Source of the DNA: Sitta carolinensis
Lineage: Eukaryota; Chordata; Aves; Passeriformes; Sittidae
Reading direction: 5' to 3'
DNA: 64,000 bases
Assembly: GCA_032173965.1 (NCBI GenBank)
Contig: CM063284.1
Coordinates: 137,615,625 to 137,679,624, forward strand
The notes under the pieces were generated by a model. That model had not been told where the DNA came from and ran no database searches. It was given only the letters and a program-made list of their open reading frames with translations. Positions 12,760 to 26,400 of the stretch are shown piece by piece (positions within the stretch are counted from its first letter, which is position 1; every line of letters begins with the position of its first letter). Made by a program: the position numbers and the translations under genes.

Positions 12760-14371
12760 ATTTGGAAAAACATTTTCAGAATTCTGAAGCATGGGAGAGG
12801 GAAAGTAGTGTATTGTTTGATGAAACATGATTTTGTTATACAGAAATGATTTCAAATGTCTGAAGAAAGAACTTTCAATCTGATCGATGTACCAACATCC
12901 TTCCAAAAGTAAGTACACTTGGCATAGTAGGCACTGATTTTTATTAGCTATCCTTTGTGGATCTTGAGGAAAAGTGGTTAATCAACACTTTTTTCTCTTT
13001 TTAATTGTAAAAAAATAAATAACATATCAATGTGAATGATTCAGGACACTATTGATTCTGGGCTATGGAATATTATGGCTATTTTTTTTTTTCTCCAGAC
13101 ATTTTAATATCAAAAAGTGATTTTTGCTGTTTCTGGCCTGAGTCTTGTAGGATCAGAGTTCAAACAACTTGCTTTGCTTTTTCTGCTTCAAAATAACTGG
13201 TTTGAGATCTAAGCAGTAAAAGGCATGTAATCTTATTTTATAGGTGTAATGATGGAGAGCAACTGCTGAGCAATTCATATGATGTAAACATATAAACTTG
13301 CTTTCTTGAAAGTCTCATTTTGTAACTAATATAAACTAGAATTAGCATAGACAGCCTTCATATTGGCAGCCAGAATAAGAACTGCTTTTATTCCTATCCC
13401 TTCATGTTACCTTCTGTGGGTCATTCCTCTCTTGACTAATTTGTTATTGGACTGAGTAGAAGTGGTCATAATTTGAGAGGAGAGAAAGGATTATCATTAA
13501 AAAACCTCAAGATTTGCATTAAGTTCACATTAAACATCTGTGTAGGCCACCATTTTTCTGGCTATCTGTACATGACAGGTTAATACTGAAACAGCTGTGA
13601 CAATCATATCTCTGAACTTACTGGTATTCCTGTATTGAAAAATGGCTTGAACAACGCCCTGTCCGCTTCTGCTTTTAAATACTTTCAATACTCTCTGCTT
13701 TTATTGAGAAAAAGAAAAATGTTCTAGGAAAAGCCTGCTGCAGTACCGCACAAATCACTGTTTGACAGAGCTTATGAAGTGTTCGTTGTGGTGCTAACTC
13801 ACTGAAAGATCATATATCTTACAGAGATCTTTGCAAAACTTCTTTAAAGAGTGACAGATTGGTGTGTTAGAAGAGCTAAACAGCATCAACGAAATATATG
13901 TTATACAAGTAGGCTGTTAACACAGTGTGAATTGGTAGGGAATACGCAGAAATCTATCCTCTGGTCTACATCTGACATGCTCAGTCGTGTGATACAGAGT
14001 TCTACATTAATCTGTAAGGAGGAAAAAAGTTGCCAGTGCCAATTGACAGACAAATACCCCCTATTTTCAGATTAATTTTTCATTTTCATTGGACAGACAC
14101 TACCAAACTGATGAACATTTCAGGTTTTTCCTCATTTTCCCCTTCAAAATAAAGGCGAACAATAAAAATGTGAAGAAAAAGCGGAGTTTTAATTTTTTTC
14201 TCAACAAATTTAGAAAGATGTGTTTTCATTCAGGGAAAAAAAATATATTTTCCTCAGACACATTTGTAACAATTGAAGCACTTTTGCATTTAATATTGAC
14301 TTGGTTATCAGATGTTTTCTGAATTAAGGTACTGGCCCAATGTATAAAGAGGGCTATAAGGAAAATTAATG
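12760..14371. other. AT-rich intronic sequence, no gene seen
   Basis: I recognise nothing in this stretch beyond short homopolymer runs. Confidence 0.55.
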
Positions 14372-14456
14372 AAAAAAAAAAACAAAAAAAACAAACAAAC
14401 AAACAAACAACAAAAACCAAAACAAAACAAAAAAAAACACAAAAAAAAAAAAAAAA
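14372..14456 (+). repeat. A/C-only low-complexity tract, (CAAA)n-like
   Basis: About 85 bases contain only A and C: A runs broken by single C, including several CAAA units and a terminal A16. No retrogene or LINE body is recognisable immediately upstream, and CR1 elements do not use poly(A) tails, so this is a simple low-complexity tract and not a retroposition scar. Confidence 0.85.
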
Positions 14457-14459
14457 GGA

Positions 14460-16560
14460 GCAAGGAAGTTAACAGATGTGCAGACTTCTTATTTGTTTCT
14501 TAGCACCCTGAATGCTCAGTCCAACAATCTGCTGTAATAAGTTTTGCTGTAATAAGTATTCTATCTGAGGATAGCAGCTGGAAATCCTGAAAAAAATATT
14601 ATTCTTTATCAATTAATCAAATATTTACTAAAAGACATATGACACTACATAGACAGGACTATAGTGTTGATGTGGTTTCTAGAGTATCTACCTTCTTTCA
14701 AGGAAAATCAAACAAGGCTTCATTATAACATATTTTCTTCTCTCTACGTATAGTTTATGTTAAGAAAATTGAATTATTAACTCTTATTATAATAAATCTG
14801 CATGTATATATAAGCTGAAACTTTTGATTATATTTTACTGTCTTTTTTTTTCCTCAGTAATTTGTTCCATTTTAAATCTCTCACTTCTTTAATGTAAAGC
14901 TCTCCCTTCTCTTACATTAACAACTTTTGCAAAAAGATACTGGGAATGTGCTGAAACATAGGCAAAAACCATATAATGTCTAATGCAATGAGTCTGTGTA
15001 TTTCTGCTTTCCAATGTTATATTTGCAAGAGGATTTAAGTATAAAGTCTTAAAGTTATGGTAGAGTTGACTACTGTTGTAGTCAACAGTGTTGTTTTAAA
15101 AAGGTAACAATAGCTAAACTAATCAGATCTACAAACTGGGGATAAATTGGAGATTAGCATGTCAAATTTATACTGTGATCCTCCCTCATTCACAGTTTTA
15201 AGGAGCATTTTTTAATAAATTTGAGAAAACTTCACTGATAAACCTGGTACATTAGTTCTGTAACATCAAAAATTAGGTTGAGAGTAAAGAATAAAAATTT
15301 TTATTTGTTTAAAATGTTTCATTTTCTTTTGTGAAATAAAAGGTATTTGGAAACAAAGCGATTTAATAAAATCAGGAATTATAAACTTTCCTTAGCAGCT
15401 GTTTCATTGCATTGCTACATTGCTGATATGAGTAATTACCCAACAAAATTACAATTTATTAAATTTAATTTAATTTAGCTCTTAAAACTCTTGAGTTATT
15501 TAGTTGTGATTGAACAAAAGTTTAAATATGTGATTAGACATCGAGCTCCAGATGAATAAAGACTTACTGTGCTTGGTAATAGAAATTATTATGGCTGAAT
15601 AAAGGAATAGAACTTTTTATTATTGTCTATATTCCTATGTATATGTTTACAGGGCTTGTATTTAGAAACTTATTTAAATTGTAAAGATAAGAGAAAATAT
15701 CTGAGACATAGTTTGTTCCTGAAAATAGATGGGTCAAGTGTACTTTTGGTTATGCAAAGCCAAACTAGTATAATATCTTTCCTTGGAAAAGTACATTCAT
15801 CTCTGCACTGCTTTCTACTTCAGTCTTTACTGAGACCAGTCTGGTCATGGTGGTATAAAAGGAAAGCAATCCCCAGAACACCTCAAGAGTTTGACTGCAA
15901 CATCAAATATTCTTGCTTGCTCTTCAAAAATCATTGCTGTTTTCAGCATTGCAGTCCTTTGGCTCATTGCCAAAACTCAAATTCCAAGTATCAGCAGTGT
16001 AGAGCTATTGTTTATGACTACAACTATTTTCAATTTGTACATGTCAGAGTATCACACAACACTGATGTGGCCTTTTTCACCACAGCATTGGAATAAAGGG
16101 TAATTTTTTTTACAAGGGTTTAAAAACAGATATCAAGGCAACCCCAAATGCATATCAGTCCCTGTACTGAATTCAAGAAATCAAAATACATCACCTCAGT
16201 TCCTGGTGAAATCCTTTACTAAGTGTCATCCATTTCTGATCAATAATGGATCTCTTCTATATATTTTAGTCCTAACTAATCTGGGATCCATTTAAATGAC
16301 CTATGATAATTTCAAAATCTTCACTTGACAATGCAATTAACATCTTTTTTTTCAAATTTCTACACATTAAAATTATTTAATTCAGGGGATCCTGATTGCT
16401 TGCAGTTTAAGAAATAGTGTTTTCATTTAAATATTTCCCTACCCTTAACAAGTATGTACCTAGAATGTGAAATATATGACATGCTTCACAACACAAGCTT
16501 TCCTTTTGAACATGAACCATCTACAATATTTTCTGAAAAGATAACCTCTGTAAGAAGAAC
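14460..16560. other. AT-rich intronic sequence, no gene seen
   Basis: There is an open frame of 157 codons at 15623-16096, but its translation shows no domain, no compositional coherence and no flanking splice pattern I can defend. I see no repeat family. Confidence 0.55.
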
Positions 16561-16563
16561 AAA

Positions 16564-16587
16564 CCCCCCCCACCCCCCCACCCCCCC
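16564..16587 (-). repeat. C-rich run, G-quadruplex potential on the minus strand
   Basis: Three cytosine blocks of about eight, seven and seven are separated by single A. On the minus strand, which is the CSMD3 sense strand, this is a run of G7-8 blocks able to supply four or more G-triplets with very short loops. It would therefore be present in the nascent intron RNA. It sits in strongly AT-rich surroundings. Confidence 0.85.
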
Positions 16588-16589
16588 AT

Positions 16590-18956
16590 ATTTTTGAAGT
16601 AAATCCATATATCTCTATGCACTTATCAGCTCTTTCTGATATTGTTCTGATATATTTTGCTTATCTGTTTTCTGTGTAAAAAACCACACTGGCCTCAGGT
16701 CATTTTAGAGGATTTTAAATGATCTGAGTCAACAGTTTCCAAAATATAGAGTAGAAGATGGTGGCACAATTACCAGAATGTCTAGAAGGCTCACATAGTG
16801 GATTTCTTCCTAAAAGACCTTTCATATTTTAGTTGCTCAAGAATGATGCTGCTTATCTAATGACTAGTTAAGACCTGCAGTGCTAATCATACTTTAAGTA
16901 GATAACAGACATTACCCCCGTGCTTTTGAAACTCTGCTATAAAATCTAATGATTTTATAGCTGAAAACCAAAATTACTGGAAGAAAAGTGAAATTTTTAT
17001 TCAGTTATAAATGTTAGACATTAGGCATGAAATTCACCATTTTCAAGGAAAAAGATTATGAAAGGAGAAATTATTTTTAAGATATCTAAAGCACATAACT
17101 TAAAAGTACCTTAAAAGAGGTTCTAATTGCCTGGAAAAAATATACTTTAAAAAAAAGTCTGTCAAAAGAAGCTTATAATTTCATTCCTTCTCATTATGCT
17201 GATCATCTTCCAGTTTTTGTAAGAGAGAAAAAGGAGTTTCTTCAGTTGCATCCTCCTTTAACCCAGAAGTACCTCCTAACATTTAGAACAGGCATAGGCC
17301 TTGCAGTGTCTCATGTGTCCTTGGTGTCAGCAGCAGAATCCTGAGGATCAGAGGGGAGGAAGGCTCCTCATCTCACTCCCAGTGTTTGGTCTAACTGAGC
17401 TTGAGGAAGCAGCGAGAAGCCTCTGTCATTACAGTACAGAAATTTCTTTCCAAAAGTTTGAAAAGACAATCCTTTCTGGTAACTGGCCTTTTCACAGGCA
17501 CAGTCTCTGAGAGGTTGCCTCAACAGTCCCACTGAACTTGGCCTCTGCAGTTTTTCCATGTGATAGCCATAATTAAACAAGGTAATAAAACACACAAAGT
17601 TTACCATGTTAAAATTTCAAGATCCTCTGGAATGTAGAAAATTTATAGAAGATTTCAAGGTTTTCAGACAGGAAGAAAAACTTCCTCCAAGAAATAAAAA
17701 TTTGGAAAATGGGGAAAATTCACTTTAAACATGAAGTTTAACATTATAAACAACAGGAAAAATGACACCCCTTTATTAAATACATCTACATTGCGATAAG
17801 TAATCCACTCTGCAATATTTCTGTAAATAACCTGGAGACAATTCAAGAAAGACTCACTTATAAAGTCAGCTCTAAAGAAGCATTCCATGAAGTTCTGTTG
17901 TAAACATGGTGCACCATGGCAAGTATGTTATCTTAATCATTTAAATATATTGTATGCATGAAATATATTCAGATAAGAACAGTATTGTTAAATAACTTTA
18001 TCATTATATGTTTCATGTATTGATATATTATTGCCTCAAACTTTTTCATTGCATAAAATACTTAAGTCCTTGACCATTTTTTAAAGAGATTACTATTTTG
18101 ATTGAAGTCACACTATTTTGAGATGGTTTTGATTTGAATAATGTTTACCTGGTGAAATTAATTAGCTTTTAGTGTGCTAAAAGTGCATATATATTTGTTA
18201 TAAGTATATTACATCTTCCTAGATTTCAGAGTTACTTTTTTATCAATTCAGTTTTCTTGCGGTTTAGTCTATTCACATTTTGGCTTTCAGCAACCTTTCC
18301 TGGACAAAACCTATTGTCTTGTCATTCTGAAAATATAATTCAATTTCTCTTTTTGAAAACACATTATAGAATATGGTATACTACTTATATACTCTTTTGG
18401 ATCAAGTAATTATCTCAATGATTTTTATGACGCTGATAAATCCCATTTTTTTCTCACTTGTTTCCAAAATGTCTTTACTCAGGGTAATATCTTGAAATCA
18501 CAGATAAAACATAGTATTTAAAATTAAGAACATTACCAGGACATTGTGTCTTGGGTTAGAAAATATCTTTCATTTCATAATAGTTCAGCAGAATGAATTA
18601 CTCATACTGTAATTGGCTGGGATAAAGGATTTAATATTGGTATTTACATGAAGGTATCATGACATTTTTAAAGGTTTCCTTGGGATCTGTATTCTACTTC
18701 TATTTTTCTGATTATTACACTAATTTAGCAATCCCATAATTTAGTGCTATCTCTAAGGAAAAATTACAGCTGAGGAGAACTATTGCAAATGGGTCTTTGA
18801 GCAGCAATCTAGAGAATATAGAGATTTTGCATATAAATTGAGACATACAAAGGCTTGCTGTAGCTCTCTCATTATCATCAGGCCACACTATTCATTGCTG
18901 CCGCAGACATGAAGCTTCTACAGGCGACAGCAAGAGATTTTGAGGGCACAAAAAAC

Positions 18957-18988
<32 letters not shown>

Positions 18989-21900
18989 TGTAGGGACAGT
19001 TTCAATTACAAAATGCACATACTTCCATGTTTCAAACATGGTAAATATGATGTAAAATAGAATAAAAACAGAAGAGGGTCTGTTACAGAAGCAGCAGAAC
19101 TGAAAATTTCTTTATCACTATAACCTGTATGTCTGTCTTCCTGTATTTTATCTTTGATGCTAATTAGCATTAGTTCTTGTTTTTAATTATCCTTTATTTC
19201 TACACAGAAAATTGCTAAAATTTCATGGGCAGGAAAGTGTCAGTCAGGGTCTAGTTTCTCTAAAGGTAGGAGTGAAGGGAGTGACAGTGTCCTCTTTACC
19301 ACAAGAAGCAGAGGAAGGATAATAAATTGCTTTTATTTCTTGGTACTTTGTGATGTTTTCACAGTGAAATATAACTTTGGTAATGGAGCCATAGTGCCTA
19401 ATGTGCAAACTTCCTTTTTCTTTTTATTTTCCTTTCATAATCTGCAATGCCACAGATTTGCAATATTAGTGATCATGCAGATCTTTATATATTTCAGGAT
19501 ATTGATTGCTATATGCTTCATAATATTCATATTATTCATAATGTTGAAAAGCAAAGATCTCATCAATGCTTCCATAAATTTGAAATTATGCAGATGTATT
19601 GATTTCAAACTGGGGCAATTGCCCCAAGGCATAGGTTAAAATTAATAACATCATCACTATCTTGTAAAGTGTTTTGCATTTATATCAATTTCAAATTAAA
19701 CCTGATTTAGCCTGATATATTTTATAGACTAAATGAAGCTAGTAGCTTAATATAATATTCAGTTATTTCTCTGCAGTTAGCATATAATTTACCCTCCTCT
19801 CATTCATTTACCTCTTTATGTTTTTTAGTTTGTTTCTTTTTATATGTCTGCCAGAACAGTCATCTCTTGAATGACTTGAGAAATCAGAGTCTAAGGTTAG
19901 AAGTGACATGTCACGAACGTCCTAAAACTTGGGGGTTTTCAACCTCGGATCAACAGAGCTAGATATATTTTAAGATGCCATCTGTTAGCTTTATACATAA
20001 CAACACAAGTTCTGAAATTAAAGCGTCTATTTATTAAACAATGATGGTTATCTTAACACAATTCATTTACTAGTAGTGGTGATTTGCATGAAATGAAAAT
20101 TGTTAAGCAGCATTCAATTGATTTGTGATACTATATCAGCAATTGTTTGTTCTCTCATGTTTGATGTATAATATGTGAAACTTTACATACAAAGCAAAGT
20201 TTCCTAATGACCTAGAAGCATATTAATTAAATTAAACCATCAATCAGGAAGTCAAATTACCATACACCTAACAATTCTTGGGGTTTTTTTTTAACATGAC
20301 TGTTTTTCAGCTGGACATGTACCTGCTCCCTTTTTCCAGCATAAAGATGCACCTTTCCTAGCTGCTAAAGGACTAAATCATGAAAGTAATTCATAAAAAC
20401 CCTTCAACTTAAGAAAAATGAGACTTTATTTCATCTCCAAGAATATGTGCCTTGGAATGGTTGTTTTTTCCAATGCTATCAAACAGTGATAAAAGTGACT
20501 ATCCCTTTTTTTGCCATAATTTTGAAATCATTAACTAATAATTTTTGAAATTATTTTGAGAATAAATGCAATAGTAATCTAATGGTAAAAGAGTTGCCAA
20601 ATCCTCTGTTGCTTTATCTAGATTTTAAATACCATCTTCCAAGGTAAAAATCTAACAAGCTGCATTCCATGTCTCAGTTCCATGTCTTACAAAATGAAAA
20701 AGTGAATACCAAAGAAAGATAGTTCCTAGATATGGGTATTGACCATGGGAATATACAGAATTTGGTAGTTGGTAAAACCATGCAAAGCAAGTGCTTTTTA
20801 TACATTTGTCAAGTGTGAGGTTGAGGCTACATATATGCTAGCAAGGAAATAGGTCAGCAATCATTCTCTACCCCTGAGAACCAGTGGAAAGCCATGGAGA
20901 AAATCCTTGTTCTAGTATTTTCCCAAACCATGACAGCCTCATCCATACATGGAATTCCCTACATCATGCCTGTGAATTGTATCAAGGTGCTAATTTATAT
21001 ACATGGAAAAAATGCTAGAGAATAAATATTTTTACAGTTAAATAGCAGAGATGATCACCTACAAGAATTGGTCTAGACTGATCCTATAGACAGTTTACTA
21101 GTGTACATACAAGTACAGTGATTCAGTCAGTGCTGCATAAATGTCTTTCCATCTGCTCTAATCAGATTCCTTTTTAATTAAAACCAAACTATTCTTACAA
21201 AGCTCAAGCTGGGATCATTGTTTTATCTTTAACTTTGATGCAGTTGCAAGTGGCAGATGTGATGTGGATGAAGGAAATGCATTCTCTGAGCAAGAGCTCC
21301 ATGTAGGAGGCTCTGGGAACCACTGTTAATATCAGTATTAAGCAGAAGGCAGGCCCCTACAGCAAAAAATTGAAGTGAAATTTCCAGAATAATGGAAATT
21401 TTTGGGGGCAAGCACTCCAGGTGGAGGGAAGACATATTTGTATTTATTTGTGTTGACACCATTTAGATGGGAAATAAAATCTGTGTGGCAGCAAGACTGC
21501 TGCTGGGACTGATGAAAAATGCTGGGGGAGGACTTTGCCTTCTTAATGTAGATGAGTACAGAGTCCAGAAAAATTTCATTCTTGAAGCACACCTCTTTTT
21601 TCTCCAACTTAAAAAGAAGCATACAGTCTCTAGGTCATATGTACCCCATAGATGTCTTAAGTTAGGTGACATGGTAGTTAGCTGTTTCTTTAGAATCTAT
21701 TCAGACCATTTAAGTTTCTACACAACTTTACAGACAACTGAAATAAAAAAAAAGTGTGGGGTTGGGCATTTTCTTCGTCAGATTAAGTAAACATAAGATT
21801 TTCTGACTTGGTACTTGTTTTCTTGGTTTTGTTTTTTTTTAATTTCAATTAAAACTTTGTTCTTTCCCAACTATTTATTCAACATATAAATTCCAGATGT

Positions 21901-23368
21901 CTTGCTGAATTTTAATTTTCTAAATTACATCAACATTTATATCCAGATCCTCAATTTAATAAAAAAATTACAAAAATACATTACAAAAAATATTTGTACC
22001 AATAGAAACTACAGAACTAAATTTTTTTTTAATCTTATACCCCCGATATATAAATTCAGAACTCTAAAAGCCTAAGGCTGTCCAGAATGCTTTCAGAACC
22101 AGTTTTATTGGACCAAGAAATAAAAACATGTCTGTTAAATAATAAGATTCTCCATGACCAAAACCCAACTTGTTTAAAATGGACAAATTGTTATTTTTTT
22201 CCCTCCAAGTAACATGCTATACATCCTTTCAAGTCTCACAAAATATCAGAGAGAGGAGAGACACTAAAGAATGCATAAGGTTTGGAAAAAACCCACAGCG
22301 CAGTGAGCACTAACACATGCATATTATTTGCAGAAGGAGCTTAAACCATTTATAAGTATTATCTATGGTTATGGTAACCCAAATAGATATTCTCTAGTTT
22401 AAATGTTGAAGAACTTTTAGGAAAAATCCCTGCTCCAAATTTTTATTCCTTTCACTGTGAAAATTTTTGTTCAGTTACACTTCCGGACCTTGACTGTGCC
22501 AGCAAGACCTGATTACAGAGATGATAAACAAGTCACTTGAGGAACATGGTTAACCTTGAAGAACCCTTTAGAAAAGTTGGCAAATACAATTCTTTTAGCA
22601 TAATCAAAGGTGACCATGCAACAAGAGTTCTCTTTAATTCAAGTTTGTTTCCAAGTCACGATTATCAAAGCTGATAGTAGTAGACAGTACAGCACAACAG
22701 TAGTAGAGAGACACAGCACAACAGATGAAAAAGCTTCTCCTACTCCGTAGTCCTATGCATCAGTCATCATTCTTTTGTGATTGGAAGTGCCTAAATGTTG
22801 CTTTCGTGTGAAAGCAAAATAAAATAAAGCTAACAAAATACAGCAACAGGATGCAAAAAACAGACTTTCCAGGACAAGAGATGATTATAACAAATGCAGA
22901 CATATTTAGTGTAGTTACCTATGAACTCTTCAACTGCATTCAATTTATAATTAGTTGTAAGCAGCATCTTTAAAGAATAGTTAATGAGCTTAATGAATGG
23001 CATTAGTGTTATACCAAGTTGGGTGGCTCATGCTTTATTTCCTGTCACTTACAGAAAAAGAACAGTAATTAGCTCACCTCCAGACATCAATATTGTTAAC
23101 AACTGTGAATAAATAAGATTAACCCTGTAAGCAATTCTGTAACAACAGTCCTTAACATCATTTACCTAAACTAGAATATAAAAAATATGTCTTGTCCTTT
23201 ATTCCCACACAGAAAACTTAGCTACACGTTGTTTTTTTCTGCATACACTGCGGATTTTAAATTGCTTACAAGTGAAGTCAAAGAAACTGCTCTAGCTACA
23301 CACAGAGTAGAATAGATTAGGTATCTTCCACTCCAAATGATTCCATCTGTGAGACTAGCTAGTACTAG
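16590..23368. other. AT-rich intronic sequence, no gene seen
   Basis: Mostly featureless. A (TTTTG)n run of about 30 bases lies at 18957-18986. A partial duplication of CAGCACAACAG occurs around 22690-22725. Short open frames have no recognisable motifs. Confidence 0.55.
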
Positions 23369-23437
23369 CTGCTGCTGCTGCTGCTGCTGCTACTACTACT
23401 ACTACTACTACTACTACCACTACTACTACTACTACTA
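23369..23437 (+). repeat. Compound trinucleotide repeat (CTG)7(CTA)n
   Basis: Seven CTG units (23369-23389) run directly into CTA units up to about 23437, with one ACCAC interruption near 23417. The stretch is preceded by GCTAGTACTAGCTG. On the CSMD3 sense strand it reads (TAG)n(CAG)7. Short intronic CAG/CTG runs are common microsatellites. Confidence 0.95.
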
Positions 23438-23439
23438 AC

Positions 23440-26400
23440 TTCTGCAGATAGTGCAGATAGGATTTTCTGTTTAATCTACAATAAATTAAAAACATCTCTA
23501 CTGTGTCTTGTATAGATACAGAGTCTCTATCCTCACCAGATATACCTGTTGGAAGTTGACTTTATTTGCCATGTATAAAAATTAATTTTGAACTTTATAA
23601 TTTTTGGCAGAGAGGTCAGGGATGGATGTCTAGAAAGAAGAATATATTTAATGGATATATAAACACCACAAGACACATGCAGAATCATGACATGAATCAT
23701 GAATAGGGACTTCAGAGGCCAAAATAAACACAGGACTTTGATATAACTGCCTTTTAATAAAGCTGGAAAAACCTTTTGATTTCAGTGCACAAGCAATGAA
23801 TTTTTAACATATACAAAATAAGAAACGATTGATTCACTATAAAAATAAACCAAACAAAATTATGAAAAAATAATAAAACTAATAATGACAACTTCTGTGG
23901 AAACATACAAAATGCAATATTTGCCTTGCAGTATTCTCCACTTCTGTTATATTTAAAGAACAAAAAATTGAACCTGAATTCAGAAATAAGCAAGAAATGT
24001 GATCTAGCTTGTTTTTCATCCCTTTTTCCTGTTAAGAGCTGAATTACATGCAAAATACCTGTTTCTACTTTATGTATGCATTTATTATTTTTAGCATACA
24101 TTTAACTAACTCTGTTGGTGTCGTTTCTGTGCAGCAGAAGTTATACACAGTGGAAATGTCAGGATAATTAGGCTATAAACATGCCTTTAATTTACCCATA
24201 CAATTCACATTAATGTAATAGGGAGCCGTACAAATAAACCAAGGGCAAGAAGTCCTATGCCCCTTTGGAGCACTGTGAAATTGCAAGTTTTTATTAGGGG
24301 ATATTTGCTTGCTTTTGGTATTCTGTGAAAGCACTGAAATTTTGATTTATAGAAGCAAAGGGTTTTTTTTCCCATGATGCTGACTGCTGAATATTCTGAC
24401 ATAATTTTCTGTCCAAAAAAAAAGTATAATTTGGTCATCTTAATTTGCAGTCATTTATCCAAATTAAACACTAGATTTATCGTTGCCTTCAGGTAGACTT
24501 TTTGGGAAACTATCCACAGTCCAAATTTCAATGATGTCCAAACATAACAAAAATTCTGCAATCCAGAAGCAGGGCAAACAGAATATAAACAGCACGTCAG
24601 TTTATTTACTCTTCATTTTGTCTACTTTTGTTTCAACTTTATCTGATGTATTATTCTACTGAAATATCAAGTATCACTTCCCCATCTTGCCTAAGGTTCA
24701 TTGTACTAATTTTGTCCTATCAAAGTGTCCATCTTTGTCATTGAGTATTAAAATCAGAATTCCTTCCTAGTCACTTCAAAAAGAGATTATGATAGCTATG
24801 CATATCCAAAATAAACCACTGATCCAGAAAAGGAGATTGCTTTGTACACAGACAATATTTACATTTCTACCTTGCTACGGTATTAGACAGCTTTAGTTGA
24901 TGTATCTCACTAACTACTCCAAGTCCTTCATGTAATAAAAAGCAGACTCTGCCAGTGTTAAGGGCAGATACAGCCCAAAGCCTGCTTTTCACAGAAATAG
25001 AAGTCGGGGAAAAACAAATTGATAAGAGGTGTGAATGCTGTCATTAACTTTACATGTTAGTATTTGCTTTTTCATTTTTGTACATATGTCAAATACAAGC
25101 TGGAGAAAAAATGGTGATTAAAAAAGAAGTTGGTAAAATTAAGATTTTAAAGACTACTTCTAAATCACTCTCCTGTCTCTTTTACAAGACCACTTCTTTT
25201 GGTGTTTGTCATCTTGAGCAAATGCTCACAGATATTACAGAACATCTGCCATCCGCACAAATAAATTACAGAATTAAAAATACGAGGTTCTGCCCTAGGG
25301 CTGAAGGCCTGGCATTCTTGGCACTTGAAACTTGAAAAGGCCTGAATGGTTTCTCATTCACAATTTAAAAATCATTTTATAAATTTTGCTGCTCAAATTG
25401 TGTTGCAGGCAGTAGAAGTGATGATGAAAAGCATTTTTAATTCAAAGCTTTTGTTCAACAGTTCACAGCAGAGAAGTGACCTAGAATCCTCTAGATTTTC
25501 TATGACAGACATGCTGCAGTTGAGGACCCTGTAGAGATTATTTTTAAAATATCATTGTTTCTAAAATGAATTCCCATGGTGTCCTAGATCTTTCCTGATC
25601 TTTTACAGACTTGGGATAGGGGTGAAGGTGACTGTATAGATATTGAGTCTTTTTTTTTTTCCCCTAATCTTGCCAATTTTTTTAGCCTCAATAGTGAGCT
25701 TTTCACAGAAGCTTTAGTGATTATTTTATTTTCTTATTTTTAACATTTCATTTGCCAGTACAGCCAAATGCTATTTGTTCACTTTTGCTTTTCCTATTTA
25801 TTCACTAAATTCCAGGAGAGGAAAATTCAATTAAAATAGATAAATACATTAAAGAGAACATATGAAGGGTTAATTGAATTTTGCAAGAACTGAATGTAGT
25901 AAACATAGAATGAAGTTAGCATTTCATTTGAAAAAGGTGCTTTATTAAAGTTTATTTTCATTAGCTGATAAAAAACTGCTTCAACATTGAAAGTTTAATT
26001 GAATACCTACAAAGACAATGAAAGAGCAATTTCAATTACCATGGTGGAATTCTCTGAAAAAAATGAATATTTTATTTAAACTTAAACATATAAACATACG
26101 GGTCTATTAATTACTTGAATAGAATACTATGTTCTCAATTACAAATATTTAAATACTGCATTTGTAGCAGAATCAAAATGCAATATTGTTTATGTTCTTG
26201 AAATAACATAATATGATATAGTAACATTGAGGAGTTTTTTTCCTATTTTGCTTGCTAAAGACATCACAACAATGCTATGCTCGTAACAAAAATAGGGGAG
26301 AAACTTACGGTGCACTGGGTAGTAGTGGTGGCAGTTGTTACCTTGCCTTTAGAAGTTTAGCAATCTCAGGATAAAGTTAAATCCTGAACAGTGATGAGCA

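Noticed and set aside
14372..14456. Poly(A)-like tract as the tail of a processed pseudogene
   Set aside because: No upstream retrogene body and no target duplication; the tract is an A/C simple repeat.
15623..16096. Open frame of 157 codons on the plus strand
   Set aside because: No recognisable domain, no splice or start context, and composition like surrounding intron sequence. Alignment could revise this.
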